A stretch of 48,018 nt of DNA from Candidatus Microgenomatus sp. (GCA_020724555.1 DYGT01000001.1:129197-177214); one strand, 5' to 3'. Positions 34,364 to 43,284 are shown, counted from the first letter of the stretch. Notes: a model not told the origin generated them from the sequence alone. Numbers and translations are program-made.

Positions 34364-36712
34364 TTAATGGGTACCTGTCACAAAGATAAAGTCAGTTTTG
34401 GCTGGATCATTGATTGCGCCTGTGTAATAAATGTCCTCAACATTGTCTGGGTCTTCACCGAGTTTAGTAAGCATTCGCTCAAAAAACTCCCGCTCATCCT
34501 CGGAGTCAAAGTTGTAAGGATCGTAATGAAAGCCAAAGAGCGGTAGTTGCCCAGCCTTTACCTTGTAATCTTTCAGTTCCAGCACATATTTTTCCAGAGA
34601 GGTTTTGTTGACTCTGATATGGGTCACATAGGAGGTTTTACCGTCAATGGTTTCTTCCTCGAATCCTTTTTGTTTGATAAGAGCTAATGCCTCCTCGACT
34701 GTTTCATTGACCACTTTGTAGCGCATGGTTTGTTTTTCTATTTGGGAGCGTATAAGTTCCAGTTCAAACGCTCCGATTTCACCCTCTGGGTATAAGCCTT
34801 GAAGCAGTTTATAAGTTTTTAATGAGTCCAGGCGGTAGGCATGAGCCAGGACTACGGCAGCTTGGAATAGATCAATCTTTCTGTCTGTCACCGCTCCTTT
34901 CTGAGTTCCCACTTCAACCAGCACCCCTTTCCTTTGGGCTTTGGACATAGAGTAAATAGTCTTTTCAAAGGATTTGACCGTTTCTTTGCCTGGTTTATCG
35001 ATTTTTAGATTTTCTGCAGCTTTCGAGTCTTCTGGGACTATCTTTTGGATGAGCTTTTTAACCAGCAATGGTTCAAGCTCAATCTTTCTGAGGGTCACCT
35101 TGACTGATACCATGTCAGCTGCAACCCTATTGAGATCGTCCAGCCCTTCCCCAAAGGTTTCTTGCAACTGCCGATCAAGAATGGAGACATTATCTTTTGA
35201 GAGATAAATCTTAGCTTTCTTGGTGTTGCCATTAACCTGCCTTAAACATCGACTGGCAGCTTGTAAAACAAAGTTATTGCTTGAAGTGAGTTTCCTTGCC
35301 AGGGCTGTAGCAAATAAGGATAGGCAGTTCCACCCTTCCGTGCCTTTATTAACAAGTAGGAAGACTCGGTAGGGCAGTTTGGGATCGTTGATGCGGTTGT
35401 CAAAAAGGTCTTTGACCTCGTCTGTTGATTTATTATGCACTGGTAAGACGACTGAAGGGTCGATTTTAAGAGAGATGAGAGTTTGCTCAACTATTGGTTG
35501 AGCTTTTTCTAAATCACCGATCTGGGGGAAGTAGATTGCCAGCTTTGCGTATTCGCCGCTTTCGACTCGGACATCTTTGTATTCCTGGAAGAAGTCTTTG
35601 ACAATATCGATCACAAAGTCTTTCTCGGAGACCTTCGGATAAGCCATAATGTTGCCCCTAACTTCTTTGAGGATGCCGTCTTCAATGCCCTGGGACAGCC
35701 CATACCAGTAAATAACATCCCGCAGCAGCTGTCTTTGGTAGTAAGGAGTGCCTGTGGTGTTAACAACTGCCAGAAGATTGGTTTTTTCACTGATGTAGTT
35801 AATGGTCTGGCGCACCCGCTTGAGATCCTCTGCTAATGCTTGTCCGTAGGTGTGATGCGCTTCGTCTGAGAAGACCGCCAGGTGAGGCAGTGAAGTGATG
35901 GTTTGCAGTCTTAAATTAGCCACCAGCTGCTTTGCTTCTTCAACTTCCAGTTTCAACTGCCCTGAGAGAAGGGATTTGGGGATGCTGTTCTTTTGAAGCC
36001 GTATCTTCTCGGTGTTGGTGACGATGACATTAAAGGAACTGCCTCGGATAACAGGGATGTCTTTCTCACCATCTCTGGTGTAGGTGAATTTAACATTGGT
36101 GATAAAGGATTTATAAAAACGGGGAGGAAGTATCTTGTCATAGGGAGTATCTGAGATTTCCTTTAATGCACCTAAAATAGTTTTTCCAGGCGCAAAGACC
36201 AGAGCATTTTTGATAAAGATGCCGTCTTCATCCTGATATTCCAAAGCCATCACAAACTCGGTAGCGATAATAGAGGCGATCAGGATTGTCTTACCCGCTC
36301 CCATTGCCAATGCCAGGATATAACTGGGGTATGAAAGGGTAAGTGTCTCCCTCAAAGCTTCAAGCTTATACTTCTTAACAAAGACATTATCAGTTTTTAC
36401 CTTTTCGAAGATTGTGTCTATTCCGCCTCCTGCCAGTAACAAGTCGGTTAGATCCTCCTCTGACAGAGAAATCCCAAGAGCTTTCAGCAGATCCTTACCT
36501 TGGAAGTATTCTTTATAAAGCTCAAAGATATTAGGTGTGTTTTTGACCAAGCGCAGATACCAGTAAGTTTCGAGTGCCTCAAATTGTGCTTGTCTTAGAA
36601 AATTATTTTTATTGAAGTTTAGGATGGTTGCAATAACAGGGTAGGAGGAGGGATAACCCTGCTGTCTCCAGTTAATTACATCTGATTTTAATTGTTGATA
36701 TAAGTTGCTCAT
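34364..36712 (-). CDS. Type III restriction Res-like DEAD/DEAH helicase, C-terminus truncated by the IS
   Basis: ALAMGAGKTILIAS Walker A, FSDEAHHTYGQ, GTEGWNCLSLFA, LQAASRCLRQ; last residues (VTGTH) derive from the IS end. Confidence 0.8.
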   Translation of the reverse strand: MSNLYQQLKSDVINWRQQGYPSSYPVIATILNFNKNNFLRQAQFEALETYWYLRLVKNTPNIFELYKEYFQGKDLLKALGISLSEEDLTDLLLAGGGIDTIFEKVKTDNVFVKKYKLEALRETLTLSYPSYILALAMGAGKTILIASIIATEFVMALEYQDEDGIFIKNALVFAPGKTILGALKEISDTPYDKILPPRFYKSFITNVKFTYTRDGEKDIPVIRGSSFNVIVTNTEKIRLQKNSIPKSLLSGQLKLEVEEAKQLVANLRLQTITSLPHLAVFSDEAHHTYGQALAEDLKRVRQTINYISEKTNLLAVVNTTGTPYYQRQLLRDVIYWYGLSQGIEDGILKEVRGNIMAYPKVSEKDFVIDIVKDFFQEYKDVRVESGEYAKLAIYFPQIGDLEKAQPIVEQTLISLKIDPSVVLPVHNKSTDEVKDLFDNRINDPKLPYRVFLLVNKGTEGWNCLSLFATALARKLTSSNNFVLQAASRCLRQVNGNTKKAKIYLSKDNVSILDRQLQETFGEGLDDLNRVAADMVSVKVTLRKIELEPLLVKKLIQKIVPEDSKAAENLKIDKPGKETVKSFEKTIYSMSKAQRKGVLVEVGTQKGAVTDRKIDLFQAAVVLAHAYRLDSLKTYKLLQGLYPEGEIGAFELELIRSQIEKQTMRYKVVNETVEEALALIKQKGFEEETIDGKTSYVTHIRVNKTSLEKYVLELKDYKVKAGQLPLFGFHYDPYNFDSEDEREFFERMLTKLGEDPDNVEDIYYTGAINDPAKTDFIFVTGTH

Positions 36713-36713
36713 A

Positions 36714-36899
36714 TTATATTTTCATTAATTTTTCTATGTCTTCTGGTCGATAGCGCCTGTCTCCTCGCTCGTTTACCCTTATGGCTTTGAGTTTCCCGCG
36801 CTTGTCCCAACGCCTTAAAGTCTCCACATGCACATTCAGGATCTCTGAAGCCTGTTTTATTGTTAGCAACTTTGGCAATGTCGTGTTTTTCTTCGGCAT
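36714..36899 (-). CDS. MerR/excisionase-type helix-turn-helix protein
   Basis: LPKLLTIKQASEILNVHVETLRRWDKRGKLKAIRVNERGDRRYRPEDIEKLM; ends 1 nt before the helicase start. Confidence 0.8.
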   Translation of the reverse strand: MPKKNTTLPKLLTIKQASEILNVHVETLRRWDKRGKLKAIRVNERGDRRYRPEDIEKLMKI

Positions 36900-36962
36900 A
36901 CCTCAACAAAAGTATACTAAAACTAAGGAGAAAAAGTAATAGGGTTTCTTGATTCTTTCCCG

Positions 36963-37009
36963 TTGACTTTTCATCAACTGCTTTCATATAATATGAACAT
37001 GGGTTCATA
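36963..37009 (+). promoter_or_regulatory. Promoter (TTGACT-18-TATAAT) with overlapping inverted-repeat operator
   Basis: -35 36963..36968, -10 36987..36992, inverted repeat TATGAAC-atgg-GTTCATA 36992..37009, extra half-site TTCATA 36983..36988. Confidence 0.7.
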
Positions 37010-37322
37010 CAGTTGTTGCTCACCATCAAGTAAGGAATCAAAACAAGTCGAGTCGTTATCCTCACTTCTTAAGTTGGTGTCCGAGGAAAGCCGTTTAAAG
37101 CTCTTGTGCATTCTTCGCCGAGGGGAGCATTGTGTGTGTGAGCTGATGGAGCATGTAGATATGTCCCAGAGCCTGATTTCCCATCACCTCAAGGATTTAA
37201 AGGATGCTGGTGTTGTTACGGACAACAAGCAGGGTTTGCGGGTGTATTACTCGCTTACCGATAAAGGCAAGCAGATTACCAATTTGTTATTTAAGATTTC
37301 TGAAAAGGGGGTGGCTTTATGA
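36993..37322 (+). CDS. ArsR-family transcriptional repressor
   Basis: EESRLKLLCILRRGEHCVCELMEHVDMSQSLISHHLKDLKDAGVVTDNKQGLRVYYSLT; alternative start at 36999. Confidence 0.9.
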   Translation: MNMGSYSCCSPSSKESKQVESLSSLLKLVSEESRLKLLCILRRGEHCVCELMEHVDMSQSLISHHLKDLKDAGVVTDNKQGLRVYYSLTDKGKQITNLLFKISEKGVAL

Positions 37323-37561
37323 AAATCCAAGTCTTAGGTTCAGGCTGTCCTACTTGCAAGAAGCTGTATGAACTAACTCAGCAAGCGGTCAAAGAGCTCA
37401 ATCTTAACGAGGAGGTTGAGTATATTACCGATGTCTCAAAGATCATTGAAATGGGAGTAATGTCCAGCCCTGTTCTTGCCGTTGACGGAAAGCCTGTCAT
37501 GGTTGGTTTCTTACCCGATGTAGAGAAAGTTAAGAGTCTTCTTAAGGAGGCGCAGAAGTAA
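37319..37561 (+). CDS. Small thioredoxin-like redox-active disulfide protein (CPTC)
   Basis: MKIQVLGSGCPTCKKLYELTQQAV...VMSSPVLAVDGKPVMVG. Confidence 0.88.
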   Translation: MKIQVLGSGCPTCKKLYELTQQAVKELNLNEEVEYITDVSKIIEMGVMSSPVLAVDGKPVMVGFLPDVEKVKSLLKEAQK

Positions 37562-37564
37562 TTT

Positions 37565-38545
37565 ATGGATATTTTTAGACCCTTACAACTTTTTGCTGAT
37601 CTTGCCACCTACGGGTGGCTCAATTTAGGCAGGCAGTCTTATTTGGGCAGTGCTGTCAATTTCTTCATTTATGATGTTCTAAAAATCGGATTGCTTTTGG
37701 TGGTTATCAACTACTTCATGGCGATTACCCGCTACTATTTCCCGATGGAGAAAGTGCGGGATATGCTTACCAAAAGACGCTGGTTTGGGTTGGATTATCT
37801 ATTTGCTGCCGCACTGGGTGTTATCACTCCGTTTTGCTCCTGCTCTTCTATACCGCTTTTTATTGGCTTTGTGGGTGCAGGAATCCCTTTGGGGGTGACT
37901 TTTGCCTTCCTGATCAGCTCTCCACTGGTTAATGAGTCCTCTTTATATCTGTTTCCTGCAATGTTTGGTATGAAGGTAACTGTTTTATATAACCTGGTTG
38001 GTATTGCTGTGGCAGTTCTGGGAGGAATGTTAGTTCATCGGTTGCGAGTTGAAAAATATGTCAAACAAGAACTATTGAAGTTTAAATCCAGAAAACAAGT
38101 CGAGGAAGAACATGGAGGATTGGCATTACCCCCCAAAGAACTCCTGGGTTATTTTTGGAAAGACGGCATGGCAATTACCAAAGAAGTGTTTCCTTATGTG
38201 GTCTTGGGGGTTGGTATCGGAGCTTTGATTCATGGTTTCGTCCCTGCCCATCTGGTGGAACAATACTTGGCAGTCGAAACTTGGTGGACAGTTCCTTTAG
38301 CAACACTTTTTGGGTCTCCTTTGTATGCTAATTCGGTTAGTGTTATTCCTGTAATGGAGGCTTTAGTCCTTAAGGGTGTGCCTCTGGGAACAGCGCTGGC
38401 TTTTATGACGGCGATTGTGACTGTTTCTATCCCTCAAGCGATGATTTTAAAAAAAGTCATGAAATGGGAACTATTGACTTTATTTTTCGGAATTACAATC
38501 ATCGGCATTATGGTCATGGGTTATTTATTTAACTGGATTTTATAA
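37565..38545 (+). CDS. YraQ/ArsP-like permease (DUF318-type)
   Basis: AAALGVITPFCSCSSIPLFIGFVGAGIPLGVTFAFLISSPLVNESS and duplicated TM halves. Confidence 0.85.
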   Translation: MDIFRPLQLFADLATYGWLNLGRQSYLGSAVNFFIYDVLKIGLLLVVINYFMAITRYYFPMEKVRDMLTKRRWFGLDYLFAAALGVITPFCSCSSIPLFIGFVGAGIPLGVTFAFLISSPLVNESSLYLFPAMFGMKVTVLYNLVGIAVAVLGGMLVHRLRVEKYVKQELLKFKSRKQVEEEHGGLALPPKELLGYFWKDGMAITKEVFPYVVLGVGIGALIHGFVPAHLVEQYLAVETWWTVPLATLFGSPLYANSVSVIPVMEALVLKGVPLGTALAFMTAIVTVSIPQAMILKKVMKWELLTLFFGITIIGIMVMGYLFNWIL

Positions 38546-38547
38546 GT

Positions 38548-39015
38548 ATGAAACAAGCTATTTTTACTATCGCTATCATCCTGGTTATCGTTGGTCTGCT
38601 TACTGCAGTGGTTTTAGGTAGTAAGGGCAGAAAAGCTGACACACAAGCCACACAGCAGCCTTCAGGGGCTGCTTCTTCAGCGACTCCCGCTCTCAGCATC
38701 CAAATGCCTATTTTCTTCTATGGTAATACCTGCCCGCACTGCGCCGATGTTGAGAAATGGATGCAGGAGAATAAGATTGAAGAGAAAATTGAAGTTGTTA
38801 AAAAAGAAGTGTATGACAACCGAGCCAATTCTCTGGAGTTGTCCCAAGCGGCAGAAAGCTGCGGTCTGGACACCTCTTCAATCGGTGTGCCGTTTCTTTT
38901 TACTCCTGAAGGCAAGTGTCTTATTGGCACGCCTGATATTGTTGGCTATTTAAGCGATAAAGCTGGTTTGTCTGGCAGTAATGAGGCAACCGAGTCTGGA
39001 AAGGAGGCTGAATGA
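38548..39015 (+). CDS. Cassette protein A, copy 2: membrane-anchored thioredoxin-fold protein (CPHC)
   Basis: IFFYGNTCPHCADVEKWMQ...IGVPFLFTPEGKCLIGTPDIVGYL. Confidence 0.85.
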   Translation: MKQAIFTIAIILVIVGLLTAVVLGSKGRKADTQATQQPSGAASSATPALSIQMPIFFYGNTCPHCADVEKWMQENKIEEKIEVVKKEVYDNRANSLELSQAAESCGLDTSSIGVPFLFTPEGKCLIGTPDIVGYLSDKAGLSGSNEATESGKEAE

Positions 39016-39521
39016 TGAAACTGCTTTTAAGTGTGTTTGCCATGCTCATAGCTTTCCTGATGACAGTTACGCAGGCTCATGCGGTCTGTCCTGTCTGCAC
39101 GGTAGCGGTAGGAGCGGGACTTGGTATTTCTCGCTGGATTGGTATTGATGATAGTGTGACGGGTATTTGGGTTGGCGGGCTGATTCTATCCAGCGGTTTA
39201 TGGCTTGCTGATTGGATTGGTAAGAAAGGGTGGAAAGTGCCATATAAAGAGGCAGTTTCTGTTGGGCTATTCTTTTTGTTTGTCATACCGCCCTTGTATT
39301 GGAGCAAGATGATTGGTCTTCCTGGCAACACCTTATGGGGAGTTGATAAGGTGTTACTGGGAACAGTGATTGGCTCAGTTATTTTTCTTGGCGGTGTCTG
39401 GCTGGATAAGTGGCTGAGAACAACTAATGGTGGCAAGGTGTATGTTTACTATCAAAAAGTGATTATCCCAGTGTTTCTCTTGTCGCTTGCCAGTTTTGTC
39501 TTTTATCTTATTACCAGTTAA
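39012..39521 (+). CDS. Cassette protein B, copy 2: VCPVCTVAVGAG membrane protein
   Basis: Signal peptide QAHA then VCPVCTVAVGAGLGISRWIGIDD. Confidence 0.85.
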   Translation: MMKLLLSVFAMLIAFLMTVTQAHAVCPVCTVAVGAGLGISRWIGIDDSVTGIWVGGLILSSGLWLADWIGKKGWKVPYKEAVSVGLFFLFVIPPLYWSKMIGLPGNTLWGVDKVLLGTVIGSVIFLGGVWLDKWLRTTNGGKVYVYYQKVIIPVFLLSLASFVFYLITS

Positions 39522-39534
39522 AGGAGGTGAAACT

Positions 39535-40092
39535 ATGAAAAACAAACAAATTCAGCCTGACATTAACGAGTTTATGGACAAGGTTAAAAAGATGGAGAGG
39601 GGAGAAAAACTCGATCTTTCATCAGACGAAGATCTTTCTATTGGTATTATGAACCTAATTTCAATGGAGGAGCATTTCTTCTTTTCCTACAACAAAACCA
39701 AAGATCCTAAATATCTTGATCTTTTAAACGAGATTCGAGAGATGCGAAAAAGCACCTTGAAGCGGATTATCAAAGACTATGAGGGAGAGGTCTGGTGTAT
39801 CAGTAAACACTTACTGGCTGCCTCGATGCGTTTTATGGAGGTTGGCACAAAGGCGCTTACCAAGGGTGACAAAGGTGATGCTGAGGATATGTTCCAGAAG
39901 TCCTACCAGCTTTATAGCTTGTTCTGGGGATTAAATCTGGGCTTAGTGCAGACCAAGGACATAAAGCATACCGATTCAAAAGAGGTTGCTTTTGTCAGCG
40001 AAGATCCAAAGCCTTCAGTTAAAGGTTCGACAGGCATCTTTGAGAAGCTGGGTCAGTTGGTGCAAAAAGCGATTGATTGCTGTAAGGAGTAA
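39535..40092 (+). CDS. Cassette protein C, copy 2: soluble protein ending DCCKE
   Basis: LDLSSDEDLSIGIMNLISMEEHFFF, DYEGEVWCISKHLLAASMRFMEVGTKAL; SD aaaggaggtga. Confidence 0.85.
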   Translation: MKNKQIQPDINEFMDKVKKMERGEKLDLSSDEDLSIGIMNLISMEEHFFFSYNKTKDPKYLDLLNEIREMRKSTLKRIIKDYEGEVWCISKHLLAASMRFMEVGTKALTKGDKGDAEDMFQKSYQLYSLFWGLNLGLVQTKDIKHTDSKEVAFVSEDPKPSVKGSTGIFEKLGQLVQKAIDCCKE

Positions 40093-40095
40093 GGC

Positions 40096-40243
40096 TTAGA
40101 AGTTAAGAAAACGGTTGACTTCCTTGTTGGTAAATTCAGGGTATTCCAGCTCAGTTGCCCAGTCTGTTCTTCTGAAAACATACCATCGTTCGAGCATCCT
40201 AAAAACCCAATCGGATAGAATGTTTTCCGAACATTTGTAACGA
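40096..40243 (-). pseudogene. Repeated 3' gene fragment, copy A
   Basis: KCSENILSDWVFRMLERWYVFRRTDWATELEYPEFTNKEVNRFLNF*. Confidence 0.7.
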
Positions 40244-40247
40244 TTGA

Positions 40248-40550
40248 TTAAGAGCTTTGTGGAATTTTAAGTGCCACTTGCCGTGTTGGAGATTCTGTCG
40301 GTTTTGTTTCTACAAAATTTGTTAGATGTTCCACTATTTCACGGTCGATTGCCCTAATCTCATATGAAACTTTGCCTTCGGGAATAATGTAGTTTATCCC
40401 CTCAACTAACTCGACAGTTTCTCCCTCGCCTCCAATCAATAGCACATTAACACCGTCAATCTTTTCCTCCGCCAATTTATATCTCGCATAACGATCACTG
40501 GAACAGACTCCTCTTGTCACAAAGTTAAATAGGTTCTCGGATTCCTTCAT
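40248..40550 (-). CDS. Hypothetical protein
   Basis: ORF overlapping the upstream gene's end, operon-like. Confidence 0.5.
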   Translation of the reverse strand: MKESENLFNFVTRGVCSSDRYARYKLAEEKIDGVNVLLIGGEGETVELVEGINYIIPEGKVSYEIRAIDREIVEHLTNFVETKPTESPTRQVALKIPQSS

Positions 40551-41269
40551 ACCCCAGTAGGCGTTATTAAAATACGAGCACTTTCTTCGCTAATACCAAA
40601 CTTTCTAACTATAAATTCAAAAAACTGGTTTCCGATTTCTGGATTAAATTTATATCTTATCCAATCACCTTCCTGTTGTCGCTCTACAGCAAATCGAGAA
40701 AACAGTTTCTCCGCAAGAGTGTTTGACGGAGCACAAGAACCCCTAATTTCTGTAACTCCTGACTCTGCCAAAGATTTTATAGGCAAACTCAATAAAGCGA
40801 CTTTCGATGTTCCCGCTATCTCTCCAGAGGCGGCAACCACTGGAATGTAACCCCTCCCTGTAAAAATACCAGATCCACTTTGATCAGCAACCACTTCTCT
40901 TCTACCTACGGTTACACCCACTAAACTTCCTTTCTCTTCGATTAAAAATGTGTTTCCATTCCAAGTTTCTTTAAAATCGACAATTCTTCCGTCAGGCAAC
41001 CCGTGGAATTCCTCGGTTAATTGCTCGACAGTGAATCTCGGATAAGCTTGGGGTAAGCTATCATTTAAAACTTTTGCAATTTCTTCCAAATAGGGGATTG
41101 CCATTCCAAGATTCATAACTCTTAGTACTCGTAGGCCATCCTTAAGCGAGACTGCTGTTATTGGAAATTCCTGCCTGCAATACTCCCGAATTTCATTAGG
41201 AATGCCTACACCTCCCCACGATGATGCCTGGCGATAAAGATCTTTTTCAGTTTCTATATTCATTGTCAC
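40547..41269 (-). CDS. Hypothetical protein
   Basis: 240-aa ORF in the minus-strand operon. Confidence 0.6.
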   Translation of the reverse strand: MTMNIETEKDLYRQASSWGGVGIPNEIREYCRQEFPITAVSLKDGLRVLRVMNLGMAIPYLEEIAKVLNDSLPQAYPRFTVEQLTEEFHGLPDGRIVDFKETWNGNTFLIEEKGSLVGVTVGRREVVADQSGSGIFTGRGYIPVVAASGEIAGTSKVALLSLPIKSLAESGVTEIRGSCAPSNTLAEKLFSRFAVERQQEGDWIRYKFNPEIGNQFFEFIVRKFGISEESARILITPTGV

Positions 41270-42044
41270 CTCCGCTTTTGAGAACCTCTAATGGATCTTG
41301 CTCACAATTAAAAATCAAATCATAAATGCTAAGATTTGGAACAAATCCAGAACCTTCAGAATTTTGAAATTGCTTGTAAGATGGATGTTGAAAGTTGTAT
41401 GTTTGTATCCCAATCCCAGCATCTTTAAATTTTTCAATTTCTTTTTTATTGCTGCCCTCAAACTTAAGATTCAAATAAAAATCTTTTGGTATGGGATAAT
41501 TCCTAGGTAAGTAGATAACTTTATCATAATTTTCGATATTAACCGCTCGCCTAATCGCATCAATCAGAGCATCTGCTTTTTTCAGACCTCGATCTACATA
41601 ATTATTCTGACTATCCCTAACATATTTTGTTTTAATTCCCAGAATATCTTTTGCCAAAAGAGTTAATGCATCACACAAGTCATTTAAATATTCCCATTTC
41701 CTGTCCAGATAAATTGAGGCAAGTGAACCTGAATATCTTTCAAAATAAGGACTCTTTCGATATATTGACTTAATATACTCCCAGTGGTCTCTCAAGATGC
41801 TGGGGTTGACAATTTTTTTATCCTTAATCGGTTCTCTTCCTTTATCTACAGGAACTGAGAGCCATTTACTAACCCTGTTGCTATAAAAAATTTGTCTATT
41901 CTGCCATTCTCTTGCTACATACTGAGCCGTGTCTAGAGAGATAAACAGATCGCTCTTATACATTTTATAGAAATATCCACAATAACGATGATACCCTGGT
42001 TGGTGAATTGCTATACGGATGACCTTATTAGATGATTTTTCCAT
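41247..42044 (-). CDS. WbqC-like family protein
   Basis: IAIHQPGYHRYCGYFYKMYKSDLFISLDTAQYVAREWQNRQIF and LSIYDLIFNCEQDPLEVL. Confidence 0.8.
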   Translation of the reverse strand: MEKSSNKVIRIAIHQPGYHRYCGYFYKMYKSDLFISLDTAQYVAREWQNRQIFYSNRVSKWLSVPVDKGREPIKDKKIVNPSILRDHWEYIKSIYRKSPYFERYSGSLASIYLDRKWEYLNDLCDALTLLAKDILGIKTKYVRDSQNNYVDRGLKKADALIDAIRRAVNIENYDKVIYLPRNYPIPKDFYLNLKFEGSNKKEIEKFKDAGIGIQTYNFQHPSYKQFQNSEGSGFVPNLSIYDLIFNCEQDPLEVLKSGGDNEYRN

Positions 42045-42558
42045 TATATTTAATGTCCTTGAAAATATTTAGGATTACGGCTAGCCAGCCAGAGGGTAGA
42101 AAGGGAGAGTAAATATTTAAAAAATCGTTTGTGGAAAAACCGTAGATTATTTTGTTTGGAAAAACCTTGACAAATGTATGTAAGGAGCGCCTCAAGTGGG
42201 GCTGACTGGTAACAATCAGCATTGGAAAGGTGTTTTTTTGTTTAACCAATTCTTTTAGAAAAAGGGCATCTTCGTAGGTGTTTGTTGATTTATCCTGAAT
42301 GATGATTTCTCCGACCCTTTGTTTTTTGGCTATTTCGAGCATCAAATTTCGTTTAAACTTCCCACATATAATGAATTTGGCACCTCTATGTTTTTTCCTT
42401 AACTTAAGTCCTTTTCTGACTCTTACGGCAGTGTCCCAATCAAAATCACCAGACAGAACAACTATTGAGCGAATTTTGGGGTGTTCATCGAAAAGCAGGC
42501 TTTGGGAATACAATAAAAAAAGGACGGAAATCAATAAATATAGAATCAATAAAATCAT
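42028..42558 (-). CDS. YdcF-like (DUF218) protein
   Basis: SIVVLSGDFDWDTAVRVRKGLKL, STNTYEDALFLKELV, VTSQPHLRRS. Confidence 0.7.
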   Translation of the reverse strand: MILLILYLLISVLFLLYSQSLLFDEHPKIRSIVVLSGDFDWDTAVRVRKGLKLRKKHRGAKFIICGKFKRNLMLEIAKKQRVGEIIIQDKSTNTYEDALFLKELVKQKNTFPMLIVTSQPHLRRSLHTFVKVFPNKIIYGFSTNDFLNIYSPFLPSGWLAVILNIFKDIKYNGKII

Positions 42559-42559
42559 A

Positions 42560-43243
42560 CTAAAAAATCCAAAAATTTAAATAGAATTCCTCAGCATACT
42601 TACAGCCGCTGTGTAACCCCGATTCTCTAGCTTGTGCCTTTATGACTTCAGGATCCATATACTCATTAGTCCCTTGAGACTTAAACAGCGAGAGTAATTT
42701 CAACTTTTGGTCGAGATGTTTAGAGATGTCTATATATAAATTGGGCGTAAACCTGTCTCTAGTAAACAATGAGGCGTAGAGTAATATCGCTGGCTTTTTC
42801 CTTCTTGTTGCGCTCAAAGTTGCCCACCCGATATTTCTATGATCCTGATGAACATCGTCGATGCAATGTGTAAATATCAAATCTGGTTGATATTCTTTGA
42901 CCACCTGTTCAATTTCGTTGACTAAATTCGAGTCAGCAAAGATCGAACCGTCTTTATAATCCAACAACTTAGTTTCGGATACACCCAAGAACTCCCCAGC
43001 CTTTGCTTGTTCTTTGGCTCTTGTCAGAGGATCGCTTTTTAACTCACCTTTTGAAAATACCAAAGAGTATATATTCGCATCATATTCTTTTCTTAGTTTT
43101 AATAAGGTGCCGCCACACGATAGTTCGATATCATCAGGATGGGCGCCGATTGCTAATACTTTTAGATTTTTTGATAGGGTTAACATGATATAGTTCTTCG
43201 CAGAATTGGCACAATTATATCCGATATTTCGCCAAAAGTGCAA
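42560..43243 (-). CDS. PIG-L/LmbE family deacetylase
   Basis: LAIGAHPDDIELSCGGTLLKL and THCIDDVHQDHRNIGWATLSA. Confidence 0.9.
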   Translation of the reverse strand: MHFWRNIGYNCANSAKNYIMLTLSKNLKVLAIGAHPDDIELSCGGTLLKLRKEYDANIYSLVFSKGELKSDPLTRAKEQAKAGEFLGVSETKLLDYKDGSIFADSNLVNEIEQVVKEYQPDLIFTHCIDDVHQDHRNIGWATLSATRRKKPAILLYASLFTRDRFTPNLYIDISKHLDQKLKLLSLFKSQGTNEYMDPEVIKAQARESGLHSGCKYAEEFYLNFWIF

Positions 43244-43284
43244 TTTAAGCAGAAAGATATGCCCGAAGCGACCAAAAAAGGAAC

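Larger units (their letters stand above)
33223..34380 (-). mobile_element. IS3-family insertion sequence, copy 2 (1158 bp)
   Basis: Same length, same IRs and identical transposase translations as copy 1. Confidence 0.93.

Noticed and set aside
36709-37065. 118-aa ORF overlapping the HTH gene and the ArsR promoter
   Set aside because: Alternative frame of the HTH gene 36714..36899, spans a strong divergent promoter
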